64,000 nucleotides of DNA from Streptomyces chartreusis NRRL 3882 (GTDB taxonomy: Bacteria > Actinomycetota > Actinomycetes > Streptomycetales > Streptomycetaceae). Position 1 is the first letter of the stretch. Each line of letters begins with the position of its first letter. The notes below the pieces were generated by a model. It did not search any database and was not told where the DNA came from. It saw only the letters and a list, made by a program, of their open reading frames with translations. Of the stretch, positions 48,012 through 55,908 are shown one piece after another. The stretch lies in the NCBI RefSeq assembly GCF_900236475.1, contig NZ_LT963352.1, forward strand, positions 5,006,001 through 5,070,000, read 5' to 3'. Position numbers and translations under genes: made by a program.

Positions 48012-49312
48012 TCGGCGTTCTGCAGCGTCCTCGTCGTGTCGACGAAGCCCTTCCGCGCCGACACCAGCCGTCCCTGCCGCACCACCTGGAGGGTCACGTT
48101 GGCGTTGACCAGGCGCGGGAATCCGACGGAGGCGAGCTTGTCCTGGAAGCGCCACTGAAGCGTCGGCGTGAGCCCGCCCGTGCTGATCCTGAGGCCGTCG
48201 TCGAGGGCCTCCGTGACCGTGTCGGCGGTCACCTCCCCGTCGCCGAGCGACTCGACGATCTTGCGGAACACGGTGTAGGCGATCCAGGTGGTCTGCACTC
48301 CGGCGTCCGCGGGGTCGATGCGGTTGTCGTCGAAGGCCTCCTCCTTGATCACCCGCTTCATCGCGTCCCAGCGGGGATCGCTCTCCACCGGGTACCAGCC
48401 GGTGATGTACGAGCCTTCGTACGGACCCGACGCCCCGCCGGTCGCGTCGATCACCGTCTGGTCGACGCTGCCGAGCACGGTGGCCGTCCGTACGTCGGGA
48501 TAGTCCTCGCGGGCCCGGCGGAAGGAGTCCATGAAGGTGCCGTTGCGGTCCCCGAGCGCGGGCACCACACACCCCCTGTCCACCGGGTCGGTGGTCGTCG
48601 TCTCCAGCGCCCGCTGGGCCTGGCCGTCGTACTCGGTGGCGTCCTCCGCCGCCCGCTGGTCCCTCGCGGGCCTGTGCCCGCCCGCCTTCAGGCCGGAGTC
48701 GAGCAGCGGGGGAAGCTGGTCGCCCGCGATGGTGTCGGGCCGGATCAGCGCCACGGGCCCGCAGCCGTCGGCGAGCGCGCTGCCGAGCCCGGCGAGCAGC
48801 GCGGGCTGGCCGCCGTTGACGGGGTAGGACAGGGGGCTGGTGAACTCGGCGTTGGTGACGCCGTAGCCGCCGATGTACGGGATGCCCGCGCCCTCCAGGG
48901 ACGGGAAGAAGGAGTCGGCGTACTGGCTGTAGGATCCTACGACCGCGACGACGTTCTCCTTGGCGGCCCGCCGGGCGCACTTGGCGGCGGCCACGCTGTC
49001 GTTGTGGTCGTTGCAGGTCAGCACGTCGAGCTTGCGGCCGTTGATCCCGCCGTTGGCGTTGACCCAGCGGGCGTAGGCGCGTGCGAGGGCGGGCATGCCG
49101 GGTTTGTTGGTGGCCTTGGTGTCCTGCGGCGCCCAGGTCATGACGGTGATCGGGTCGTCCCCGGCATCCCCCGTGGTGCCGGGGACCACCCCGCAGCCGG
49201 CGAGGAGCGACGCGCACGCGACCGCCGTGCCCGCGGAGAGGACGCCGGTTCTGGCGTGACGGGTGAGGAGGCCGGGGAGGAATGTGCTGCGGTTGCGTCG
49301 CCTGCCGGTCAT
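47999..49312 (-). CDS. Branched-chain amino acid-type substrate-binding lipoprotein
   Basis: 437-residue exported lipoprotein. A long N-terminal region with basic residues precedes a signal sequence and the lipobox LLAGC, with lipidated cysteine C40. The mature part is a periplasmic-binding-protein type 1 fold of the LivJ class (PITVMTWAPQDTKATNKPGMPALARAYARWVNANGGINGRKLDVLTCNDHND, VVAVVGSYSQYADSFFPSLEGAGIPYIGG). No permease or ATPase gene is next to it, so it is an orphan component or a sensor. Ligand unknown. ATG 49312 chosen because it gives a normal lipoprotein N-terminus. Confidence 0.88.
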   Translation of the reverse strand: MTGRRRNRSTFLPGLLTRHARTGVLSAGTAVACASLLAGCGVVPGTTGDAGDDPITVMTWAPQDTKATNKPGMPALARAYARWVNANGGINGRKLDVLTCNDHNDSVAAAKCARRAAKENVVAVVGSYSQYADSFFPSLEGAGIPYIGGYGVTNAEFTSPLSYPVNGGQPALLAGLGSALADGCGPVALIRPDTIAGDQLPPLLDSGLKAGGHRPARDQRAAEDATEYDGQAQRALETTTTDPVDRGCVVPALGDRNGTFMDSFRRAREDYPDVRTATVLGSVDQTVIDATGGASGPYEGSYITGWYPVESDPRWDAMKRVIKEEAFDDNRIDPADAGVQTTWIAYTVFRKIVESLGDGEVTADTVTEALDDGLRISTGGLTPTLQWRFQDKLASVGFPRLVNANVTLQVVRQGRLVSARKGFVDTTRTLQNADVNY

Positions 49313-49429
49313 GGCTCTGCACGATTCCGCCACACGACTAACCCGGGAGTGATCTCCGGTCAACGATCGGTGACGCACAGGTGAATTGCAGGGGTCGGTG
49401 TGACCGATGTGAAGGGGAACGTACGATCG

Positions 49430-49930
49430 ATGACCGTGCAAGCTTCGGAGAACTCTTCCCGTCGTGGCCGTCGCTCATCCACCATGGGCGGCATGCCTGT
49501 CAATGACATGCCGTGGTGGCGCTGGCGCAGCAACGTGCGCTCGGCGCTGCACATGCTCTCCGATCCCGTGTTCCAGCGGGACGTCTGGCTGGCCGGCGTG
49601 GACGGCTTCGGCGACGTGACCGACGCGGTGTACCGGCTGGTCGAGGACACCTGGCTGGACCACTGGTCCGCCGAGAAGTACGTCGGCACGATCTTCCGCG
49701 ACTCGCAGGAGGCGGCTCTCGTCGACACGGCCGTGCTGCGGGTGCTGCGGATCATGCACCAGGTCGGGCCGGACGCGCCGGTCGCCACGTACCTCGAGCA
49801 CCAGGCGTGGCCGGAGGCGGTCCGGGCGGCCCGGGACGCGCATGTCCGGCTGGCCGCGAGCGACGGTGACGAGCCGGACGCGCCGCCGCGCAGCCTGGAG
49901 GTGCTGCGGATCATGACGAGGTCCGCGTAG
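49430..49930 (+). CDS. SCO4402-family protein, function unknown
   Basis: About 166 residues. After a Ser/Arg-rich start, MPVNDMPWWRWRSNVRSALHMLSDPVFQRDVWLAG and VYRLVEDTWLDHWSAEKYVGTIFRDSQEAALVDTAVLRVLRIMHQVGPDAP form a conserved helical domain that I recall from Streptomyces proteins named after SCO4402. No catalytic motif is seen and it appears cytoplasmic. ATG 49430 follows AAGGGGA at a good distance; a GTG at 49400 would add ten residues. It may be cotranscribed with purU, which begins 46 bases later. Confidence 0.7.
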   Translation: MTVQASENSSRRGRRSSTMGGMPVNDMPWWRWRSNVRSALHMLSDPVFQRDVWLAGVDGFGDVTDAVYRLVEDTWLDHWSAEKYVGTIFRDSQEAALVDTAVLRVLRIMHQVGPDAPVATYLEHQAWPEAVRAARDAHVRLAASDGDEPDAPPRSLEVLRIMTRSA

Positions 49931-49976
49931 CGGGACGGTTGCCGGTGCTCTGGTTCCTTGTGGGAACCTGTCCTGC

Positions 49977-50858
49977 ATGAACGAGCAGTCCACCAGCGCC
50001 GCGGCCCCGGCCGACCAGTACGTCCTCACCCTCTCCTGTCCGGACAGGAAGGGCATCGTGCACGCCGTGTCGAGCTATCTGTTCATGACCGGCTGCAACA
50101 TCGAGGACAGCCAGCAGTTCGGCGACCACGACACGGGACTGTTCTTCATGCGGGTCCACTTCTCGGCGGAGGCGCCGGTGAGCCTGGACAAGCTGCGGGC
50201 CAGCTTCGCGGCGATCGGTGACTCCTTCCAGATGGACTGGCAGATCAACCGGGCCGACGAGAAGATGCGCATCCTGCTGATGGTCAGCAAGTTCGGGCAC
50301 TGCCTGAACGATCTGCTGTTCCGGGCGCGGACCGGTGCGTTGCCGGTGGAGATCGCGGGTGTGGTGTCCAACCACACGGACTTTGCGGAGCTGGTGGGCT
50401 CGTACAACATCCCCTTCCACCACATCCCGGTGACGAAGGACACGAAGCCGGAGGCGGAAGCCCGGCTGCTCGACATCGTGCGCGAGGAGGGTGTCGAGCT
50501 GGTCGTTCTCGCGCGGTACATGCAGGTGCTCTCCGACGACCTGTGCAAGGCGCTCGCCGGGGGGATCATCAACATCCACCACTCGTTCCTGCCGAGCTTC
50601 AAGGGCGCGAAGCCGTATCACCAGGCTCACGCCCGGGGTGTGAAGCTGATCGGGGCGACTGCTCACTACGTGACGGCTGACCTGGACGAGGGGCCGATCA
50701 TCGAGCAGGAGGTCGAGCGGGTCGGGCACGACGTGACGCCGGAGGGGCTGGTCGCGATCGGGCGGGACGTGGAGTGCCAGGCGCTGGCGCGGGCCGTGAA
50801 GTGGCATGCCGAGCGGAGGATTCTGCTCAACGGGCGGCGGACTGTGATCTTCGCCTAG
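49977..50858 (+). CDS. purU: Formyltetrahydrofolate deformylase
   Basis: 293-residue PurU, which hydrolyses 10-formyl-tetrahydrofolate to formate and tetrahydrofolate and so balances one-carbon units and supplies formate for purine synthesis. An N-terminal ACT domain (YVLTLSCPDRKGIVHAVSSYLFMTGCNIEDSQQFGD) regulates the enzyme; the C-terminal formyltransferase domain has RILLMVSKFGHCLNDLL, and the catalytic cluster GIINIHHSFLPSFKGAKPYHQAHARGVKLIGATAHYVTADLDEGPIIEQ with the Asn, His and Asp residues. Length is normal. Confidence 0.95.
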   Translation: MNEQSTSAAAPADQYVLTLSCPDRKGIVHAVSSYLFMTGCNIEDSQQFGDHDTGLFFMRVHFSAEAPVSLDKLRASFAAIGDSFQMDWQINRADEKMRILLMVSKFGHCLNDLLFRARTGALPVEIAGVVSNHTDFAELVGSYNIPFHHIPVTKDTKPEAEARLLDIVREEGVELVVLARYMQVLSDDLCKALAGGIINIHHSFLPSFKGAKPYHQAHARGVKLIGATAHYVTADLDEGPIIEQEVERVGHDVTPEGLVAIGRDVECQALARAVKWHAERRILLNGRRTVIFA

Positions 50859-50876
50859 GAGCTCGGGACGTTCCGC

Positions 50877-50934
50877 TTGTGTGGCGGGTGCGGGTGGACC
50901 GTGGCTTGTCGCGCAGTTCCCCGCGCCCCTGAGC
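50877..50934 (+). repeat. Dispersed intergenic element, copy D
   Basis: Begins TTGTGTGGCGGGTGCGGG and ends GCGCAGTTCCCCGCGCCCC then TGA. It lies 18 bases after the purU stop in sense orientation and abuts the 3' end of the convergent anti-sigma gene. Closest in its whole length to copy A. Confidence 0.8.
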
Positions 50935-50937
50935 CAC

Positions 50938-52284
50938 TTACATCCTGCTCAGTGACGCCGCCGCGAACAGGACATCCCTGATCGCCTCTCTGTCTCCCAC
51001 CTGACCCGCTGCCGCCTCCTGTGGGGGTACGTGGCCCGCTGCCAGGCGGCAGAACTCCACGCCGTCCAGGGCCACGTGGGCCACCTCGTGTTCGGCCGAG
51101 CCCTTGGCCGCGGGGGAGTCGAGGGGGATCAGCCACTCGCCGCCGCCCGAGCCCTCGATCTCCAGGCGGAGGCTGCGGCCCGGTTCGCCCGCTGTCACGA
51201 GATGGCGGTGGTGGGCGGGTGCGGCCAGGCCGCTGCGGCGGCGGTCGGCCAGGGCGTTCGGCAGCATGCGGGCGGCCAGGTCGATCATGCGGTGCAGGTG
51301 GCGCGGCGTGGGCGGGTCGTACGGGTAGTCGACCGCGTTCGCGATGTCCTCAGCGTGCACCCAGCACTCGAAGGCCCGGTCGAGCATCGCGTCGTGCAGG
51401 GGCAGCTCGAAGTCGCCGTAGGGCACCGGCAGGCCGCCGACGCCGCTGCCCGTGAAGGACACCGTGCGGACGAGGTTGTGGCTCTGCTCCCGCCAGGGCG
51501 CCCGCACGGCACGGGTGGGCGGGAAGTGGGAGGCGCTCCAGTACGCCTCGGTGCGGGACGCCGGGGTCGGCTGCCGGGACGTGACGTCGCCCAGTGGGTC
51601 GTCGAGGCCCAGCGCGACCGCGACCAGCCCGTCCACGCTGAGCAGATGCGCGATGACGCCGGCGACGGTGGTGCGGCGGCTCGTGGCCTCGTCGCTCCGG
51701 AACCAGCGCAGCCGTACCGGCGCGTGCCACTCGGCGTCGCCGAAGTCCTGGAGCAGGGCGTCCAGGCGCGCGGTCTCGGTGTCGTACGCGGCGGCCCAGT
51801 CCGGCACCGGGATGCGCGGCGGGCGGCGCTCCAGGCAGGACTCCAGGACCCGGGTGCGCAGGCCCGGATCCAGGTCGAGGCTGTCGGGGCGTTGCAGCAG
51901 CCCGACCGCCTCGCGCAGCCGCCGGGCCTCGTCGGCACACGCGCCGCACTCGCCGAGGTGCTCCTCGACGGCCGTGGCCTCCTCCGCCGAGCACGCGGCC
52001 AGCGCCCAGGCGCCGAGCAGGGCCTTCAGCACGGGGTGCTCCAACACGGGCCGTACGGGCGGCGGTTCTGTCGCGTCACCGGGCTCCTCCAGCGCGGGCA
52101 ACGGCAGCCCGCTGTCCTCGACGGAGGCCCGGGGCAGGGGGATCCGCGGCGGGCGCCCAGCAGCACGCTCGTTCTGCGGGCCTTCGGGGCGTTCGTCCTG
52201 AATGTCGCCTTCGTTCCGGGGCTTGTCCTTCTCCTCGGGTCCGTCATCGCCGTCGTGCGCCTCGAACCGGTCCGGCCCGTTCAC
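50938..52284 (-). CDS. Zinc-finger anti-sigma factor fused to an MDMPI/DinB domain
   Basis: 448-residue protein encoded directly after an ECF sigma factor with a GTGA overlap. After an acidic disordered start, residues about 80-130 form a ZAS anti-sigma domain whose zinc motif is VEEHLGECGACADEARRLREAV (His-x3-Cys-x2-Cys). From about residue 165 a mycothiol-dependent maleylpyruvate isomerase-like DinB domain follows (ATSRRTTVAGVIAHLLSVDGL, AFECWVHAEDIANAVDYPYDP), with its metal-binding His-x2-Asp kept. No membrane helix is seen, so the anti-sigma factor is soluble and could sense thiol or redox state directly. Confidence 0.85.
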   Translation of the reverse strand: MNGPDRFEAHDGDDGPEEKDKPRNEGDIQDERPEGPQNERAAGRPPRIPLPRASVEDSGLPLPALEEPGDATEPPPVRPVLEHPVLKALLGAWALAACSAEEATAVEEHLGECGACADEARRLREAVGLLQRPDSLDLDPGLRTRVLESCLERRPPRIPVPDWAAAYDTETARLDALLQDFGDAEWHAPVRLRWFRSDEATSRRTTVAGVIAHLLSVDGLVAVALGLDDPLGDVTSRQPTPASRTEAYWSASHFPPTRAVRAPWREQSHNLVRTVSFTGSGVGGLPVPYGDFELPLHDAMLDRAFECWVHAEDIANAVDYPYDPPTPRHLHRMIDLAARMLPNALADRRRSGLAAPAHHRHLVTAGEPGRSLRLEIEGSGGGEWLIPLDSPAAKGSAEHEVAHVALDGVEFCRLAAGHVPPQEAAAGQVGDREAIRDVLFAAASLSRM

Positions 52285-52862
52285 ACCGCACCCCCGTATC
52301 CGGGCGGTGCGCCGGGTGCCTCCGAGTCGTGGGCGGTGGACAGCAGTTGCAGGCCCAGGCGGAGGCGGCGGCGGGCCTCGTCCTCGGTGATGCCGAGGTC
52401 GGTGGCGGTCTGGCGGTAGTCGCGGCGCTGGAAGTAGGCCCGCTCCAGGGCCGAGCGCAGCGGGACCGGCATGGACTGGACGATGTAGTCGGCACGGGCG
52501 GCGACCGAGGCCCGGCGCACCTTGTGCTCCAGTTCCTCCGGGGTGCCGGAGCCTTCGCGGGCGAGGGCGGCGGTCTCGGTGGCGCGCAGGCGCTGGACGG
52601 CCAGGCGGTGGGTCAGTGCGGCGACCCAGGTGCGCAACGGGCCCTGCTTGGGGTCGTAGGTGTCCGGATGCTCCCAGACGTGGATGAAGACCTCGCGTGT
52701 GATGCCGTCGGCGGCGCGCTCGTCGCCGAGTACGCGGTGGGCGAGGCCGTGCACGAGGGAGGCGAACCGGTCGTAGAGCTCACCGAGGGCGGCGGCCTCC
52801 CCGCGGGCGAGCCGCTGCTGCATCTTGCGGTCCCAGCGAGGCGGTGCGTCCTTTTTCGCCAT
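52281..52862 (-). CDS. ECF RNA polymerase sigma factor
   Basis: 193-residue group 4 sigma factor with only regions 2 and 4. Region 2 is LARGEAAALGELYDRFASLVHGLAHRVLGDERAADGITREVFIHVWEHPDTYDPKQGPLRTWVAALTHRLAVQRLRA; region 4 is MPVPLRSALERAYFQRRDYRQTATDLGITEDEARRRLRLGLQLL. Unusually the region 2.2 core DAEDxTQEVF reads DGITREVF. Its partner anti-sigma factor is encoded next in an overlapping reading frame. ATG start after GAGGAGG. I see no clear autoregulated ECF promoter upstream. Confidence 0.88.
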   Translation of the reverse strand: MAKKDAPPRWDRKMQQRLARGEAAALGELYDRFASLVHGLAHRVLGDERAADGITREVFIHVWEHPDTYDPKQGPLRTWVAALTHRLAVQRLRATETAALAREGSGTPEELEHKVRRASVAARADYIVQSMPVPLRSALERAYFQRRDYRQTATDLGITEDEARRRLRLGLQLLSTAHDSEAPGAPPGYGGAV

Positions 52863-53222
52863 GCCGCCTCCTCACCCCCTGCTCGTGTCCCGCGCCCGTG
52901 CCCTGTCCAGACTGTGTCCGACGTCTCCCCGAATGTAGTCGGCACGTCCGGTAGCGCACGCCCCTTTGTGGCAATGTGCGCCCCCTGGTCGGCCGCAGAT
53001 GGTAGGGGACCGACGGCGCTCGCGACGGGTGCTGTCGGGCCGCGCCTACCCAGCCGCCCTCCGATCAGACCTGACCGAAGAGGATCGAACAGGATCGAAG
53101 TCGACTAAAACAAGCCTCTTCTCGGGGGATCCGTTTTTCGGGTTGTGTTTCAGGGAACGGCCGCTGGGCAGCCGCGCTGCAAGGAAGCGTAGGCACTGCT
53201 TCCGTTTTGGCGATCGAAGGGC
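52863..53222. other. Divergent promoter region between the sigma factor and STAS genes
   Basis: About 360 bases with lower GC than the genes. It includes repeated GAGGATCGAA-like pieces at 53080-53100 and AT-rich blocks near 53104 and 53131. No gene is supported. A SigB-like element (GTTT at 53147 with GGGCAG about 14 bases on) is too weak to call. Confidence 0.4.
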
Positions 53223-53603
53223 GTGGTGGTGACCTTCAAAGTGACCGGCGGCGAGCAGGGCGAGTGGGCCGTGCTCCAGGTGTCGGGCGAGCTGGATCTG
53301 GTGACGTCGCCGGTGCTGCGTCAGCGTGTGCACGACGTGGTGGCCGAGGGGCACCACTGTCTCGTCCTCGACCTGTCCGAGGTGTTCTTCTGCGATTCCA
53401 GCGGCGTCGGCGTGCTCATCGCCGCCCGCCGGCTGATCCGCTCCTGCCAGGGCCGGCTGCGGCTGGTGCTGCCCGCCCGGGGCGCGGCCGACGGATCCCA
53501 TGTCAACCGGGTCCTCGGCGCGCTGGGCGTACGCAGGCTGTTCGACGTGTACGGCGATCTGGACGCGGCCCTGGGCGACGAGGGCGAACCCCTGTCCGCG
53601 TGA
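53223..53603 (+). CDS. STAS-domain anti-sigma factor antagonist
   Basis: About 126 residues, one STAS domain of the SpoIIAA/RsbV type. EWAVLQVSGELDLVTSPVLRQRVHDVV gives the first half, and LVLDLSEVFFCDSSGVGVLIAARR carries the phosphorylatable serine (S59 or S60 in CDSSG). Such proteins bind RsbW-like kinases when unphosphorylated and so free a sigma factor. Streptomyces has dozens. An orphan RsbW-like gene lies 6 kb away at 59551, but pairing is speculation. Three GTG codons in a row (53223, 53226, 53229) are possible starts after GAAGGG. Confidence 0.88.
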   Translation: MVVTFKVTGGEQGEWAVLQVSGELDLVTSPVLRQRVHDVVAEGHHCLVLDLSEVFFCDSSGVGVLIAARRLIRSCQGRLRLVLPARGAADGSHVNRVLGALGVRRLFDVYGDLDAALGDEGEPLSA

Positions 53604-53771
53604 CGGGCCGGTGACGCACCGTAGGACGAGTGTTGCCGTTCCGACACGCTGTTGTCCCGGAATTCCCCCGGTCTTGGCACAAGCGACGTTTTCCCGCGCC
53701 TGAACGGCCCCCTCCGTCGTACGCTCCGAGCGAGAAGCACCCCACCCGACGTAAGGCGGCCCGAAAGAGAC

Positions 53772-54284
53772 ATGGTCAGCAGCGAGTACGAGCGCAGGAT
53801 CGCCGCCCGGTTCGCCACCTTCGACCAGGACGGCAACGGTTACATCGACCGCGAGGACTTCTACGGCGCGACCAAGGCGCTGCTCACGGAGTTCGCCGTG
53901 GCGGCCCGGTCCGACAAGGGACAGGCGCTGTACGGCGGCGCCGAGGCGTTCTGGCAGGGCATGGCCGGGATAGCGGACCGCGACGGCGACCAGCGCATCA
54001 CGCGCGAGGAGTTCGTCAACGGCGCGGTCAAGCGGCTGCGCGACAACCCCGACCGGTTCGCCGAGATCGCCCGTCCCTTCCTGCACGCGGCCCTGGACGT
54101 CGCCGACACCGACGGTGACGGCGCGGCGACGGTCGAGGAGGCCGCCCGTGTCCTGAAGTGCCTCGGCGTCCCCGAGGACATCGCCGGCCCGGCCGCCGCC
54201 GCGCTCGACGCGGACGGTGACGGCAAGGTCGGCGAGGCCGAGGTCGTCCCCGCCTTCGCCCGCTACTTCACCGTCCCCGAGTAG
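53772..54284 (+). CDS. EF-hand calcium-binding protein (calerythrin type)
   Basis: 170-residue protein with four EF-hand loops: DQDGNGYIDRED, DRDGDQRITREE, DTDGDGAATVEE and DADGDGKVGEAE. All keep the Asp residues at positions 1, 3 and 5; loop 1 ends in Asp rather than Glu, which usually shifts affinity toward Mg2+. The layout and length match calerythrin/sarcoplasmic-type calcium-binding proteins known from Streptomyces and Saccharopolyspora. Probably a cytoplasmic calcium buffer or sensor. ATG after GAAAGAGAC. Confidence 0.92.
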   Translation: MVSSEYERRIAARFATFDQDGNGYIDREDFYGATKALLTEFAVAARSDKGQALYGGAEAFWQGMAGIADRDGDQRITREEFVNGAVKRLRDNPDRFAEIARPFLHAALDVADTDGDGAATVEEAARVLKCLGVPEDIAGPAAAALDADGDGKVGEAEVVPAFARYFTVPE

Positions 54285-54303
54285 CGGCACCGGGCGCCGG
54301 GCG

Positions 54304-55818
54304 TCACGTGCCCGCATAGCGCTCGCGCAGCTCGTACTTCAGCACCTTCCGCAGGGTCTCGCCCCGCGGAAGGGCGTCCACCACCTCCAGCCGTTCCGGC
54401 AGCTTGTGCACGGACAGTCCCTCGGCGCGCAGGAAGGCGGTCGCGGCCGCGAGCGTCAAGGCCTCGGCTCCCGGCGGCCGTTCCACCACCGCGCACACCA
54501 GCTCCCCGCGCGCCGCGTCCGGCAGCCCGATCACCGCCACGTCCCCGACCGCCGGATGCCGGTGCAGCAGGTCCTCGATCTCCTGGGCCGAGATGTTCTC
54601 GCCCTTGCGGATGATCACGTCCTTCAGCCGGCCGGTGAGGACCAGGTGCCCGGTCTCCGTCAGCCGCCCGAGGTCGCCGGTGCGCAGGAACCCGTCCTCG
54701 TCGAAGGCCTCGGCCGTCTGCCCCGGGTCCAGATATCCCCGGCACACCGCTTCCCCGCGCAACCGCACCTCGCCGTCGACGATCCGTATCTCCATCCCCT
54801 CCGGCGGCCGCCCCTCGGTCGTCGCCAGCAGCTCGGGGGAGTCGTCCGGCGACCCCATGGTGATCATCGGCACCTCGGTCATGCCGTAACCATGGGTGAG
54901 CTGCACGCCCATCTCGCTGATCACGGCGTGATACAGCTCCGGCGGCTTGGGCGCCCCGCCGCCCGCCAGCAGCCGCAGCGAAGGAACGATCGGAACTCCC
55001 GGCTGCTTCCGCTGCTCCGCCAGGAACATCGAGTAGAACGCCGTCGACCCGCCCGCGATCGTCACCCCGTGCGTGCGGTACGACGCCAGCGCGTCCGGCA
55101 GCGCGAACTGCTCGAACAGCACCGCCGGGAAGCCGTACAGCAGCAGCATCACCGTGTAGTCGGGCCCGCCTATGTGGGCGTAGGGGAAGGCGATCGACCC
55201 CACGTCGTCCGGCGAGGGCCGTAGCGCGTGGGCCAGGCAGGAGCCGCCCGCGAGGAGCGAACGGTCCGTGTGCAGCACGCCCTTGGGGGCGGAGGTCGTG
55301 CCGGACGTCCAGTAGATCCAGCGGACCGCGGTGCCGTCGGAGGGCGGGGCGGGCAGCACGGACGGATCGCCGTCGGGCAGGTCGTCGTACGCCTCGAAGA
55401 CGCCCTTCGCGCCGAGCCGCCTGGCCATCTCCGTGTGGTCGAAGCCCCGCCAGGTGCCCGGCACGGCGAAGAACTCCGCCTTCGACTCGCGCAGCGCGAA
55501 GCCGACCTCGCGGTCCCGGTAGAAGGGGATCACCGGGGTCTGCACGGCGCCGAGGCGGGCCAGCGCGAAGGACAGCAGGGCCGTCTCGATGCGGGTGGGC
55601 AGCTGCCAGGCGACCACCGTGCCGGGGCGTACGCCCATGCCGTACAGGCCGGCCGCGACCCGCTCGGCGCGCGCGTGCAGGGCACCGAAGGTGAGCGTGC
55701 GCCCCCCGGGCCGGCCGTCCTGGAGGAAGAGCGGGCGGTCGGGGGTGCGGGCGGCGCGGCGGGCGACCAGCTCCCACAGGGTGCGGGACGAACTCAGGGC
55801 GTGCGGGGTCTCGTTCAC
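54304..55818 (-). CDS. Acyl-CoA ligase (AMP-forming)
   Basis: 504-residue adenylate-forming enzyme. Box I is IYWTSGTTSAPKGVLHTD, box II includes HGYGMTEVPMITMG, and the hinge is LRTGDLGRLTETGHLVLTGRLKDVIIRKGENISAQEIEDLL; the catalytic lysine is in PRGETLRKVLKYEL. It resembles cyclohexanecarboxylate-CoA ligase and other acid:CoA ligases from actinobacterial catabolic clusters. GTG start 55818 after AAGGGGG. It is divergent from the amidohydrolase operon, and the shared gap carries two CTGACG-N3-CGTCAG-type sites. The likely role is entry step of the pathway. Confidence 0.9.
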   Translation of the reverse strand: MNETPHALSSSRTLWELVARRAARTPDRPLFLQDGRPGGRTLTFGALHARAERVAAGLYGMGVRPGTVVAWQLPTRIETALLSFALARLGAVQTPVIPFYRDREVGFALRESKAEFFAVPGTWRGFDHTEMARRLGAKGVFEAYDDLPDGDPSVLPAPPSDGTAVRWIYWTSGTTSAPKGVLHTDRSLLAGGSCLAHALRPSPDDVGSIAFPYAHIGGPDYTVMLLLYGFPAVLFEQFALPDALASYRTHGVTIAGGSTAFYSMFLAEQRKQPGVPIVPSLRLLAGGGAPKPPELYHAVISEMGVQLTHGYGMTEVPMITMGSPDDSPELLATTEGRPPEGMEIRIVDGEVRLRGEAVCRGYLDPGQTAEAFDEDGFLRTGDLGRLTETGHLVLTGRLKDVIIRKGENISAQEIEDLLHRHPAVGDVAVIGLPDAARGELVCAVVERPPGAEALTLAAATAFLRAEGLSVHKLPERLEVVDALPRGETLRKVLKYELRERYAGT

Positions 55819-55839
55819 GGCTGCCCCCTTGCTCCTTGG

Positions 55840-55881
55840 CTGACGGGTCGTCAGGTGGGATGCTAACTGACGCTGCATCAG
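55840..55881. promoter_or_regulatory. Paired operators, CTGACG-N3-CGTCAG
   Basis: CTGACGGGTCGTCAG (55840-55854) is a perfect six-base dyad. CTGACGCTGCATCAG (55867-55881) is the same with one mismatch, 27 bases on. Both lie between the divergent CoA ligase and amidohydrolase starts. The same motif is at 61434 and 61468. Confidence 0.75.
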
Positions 55882-55908
55882 ATAAGTACCGTCCGGCGGA
55901 GGGGACCC

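Noticed and set aside
46551..49322. A 923-codon minus-strand frame spanning two genes
   Set aside because: It lies opposite the repeat-rich membrane protein gene and out of frame with the binding-protein gene. Repeats in it only mirror the tandem coding repeats.
53147..53172. Possible SigB-type promoter before the STAS gene
   Set aside because: GTTT and GGGCAG have acceptable spacing but the -10 differs from GGGTAC/T at an important position, and no transcription start is known.
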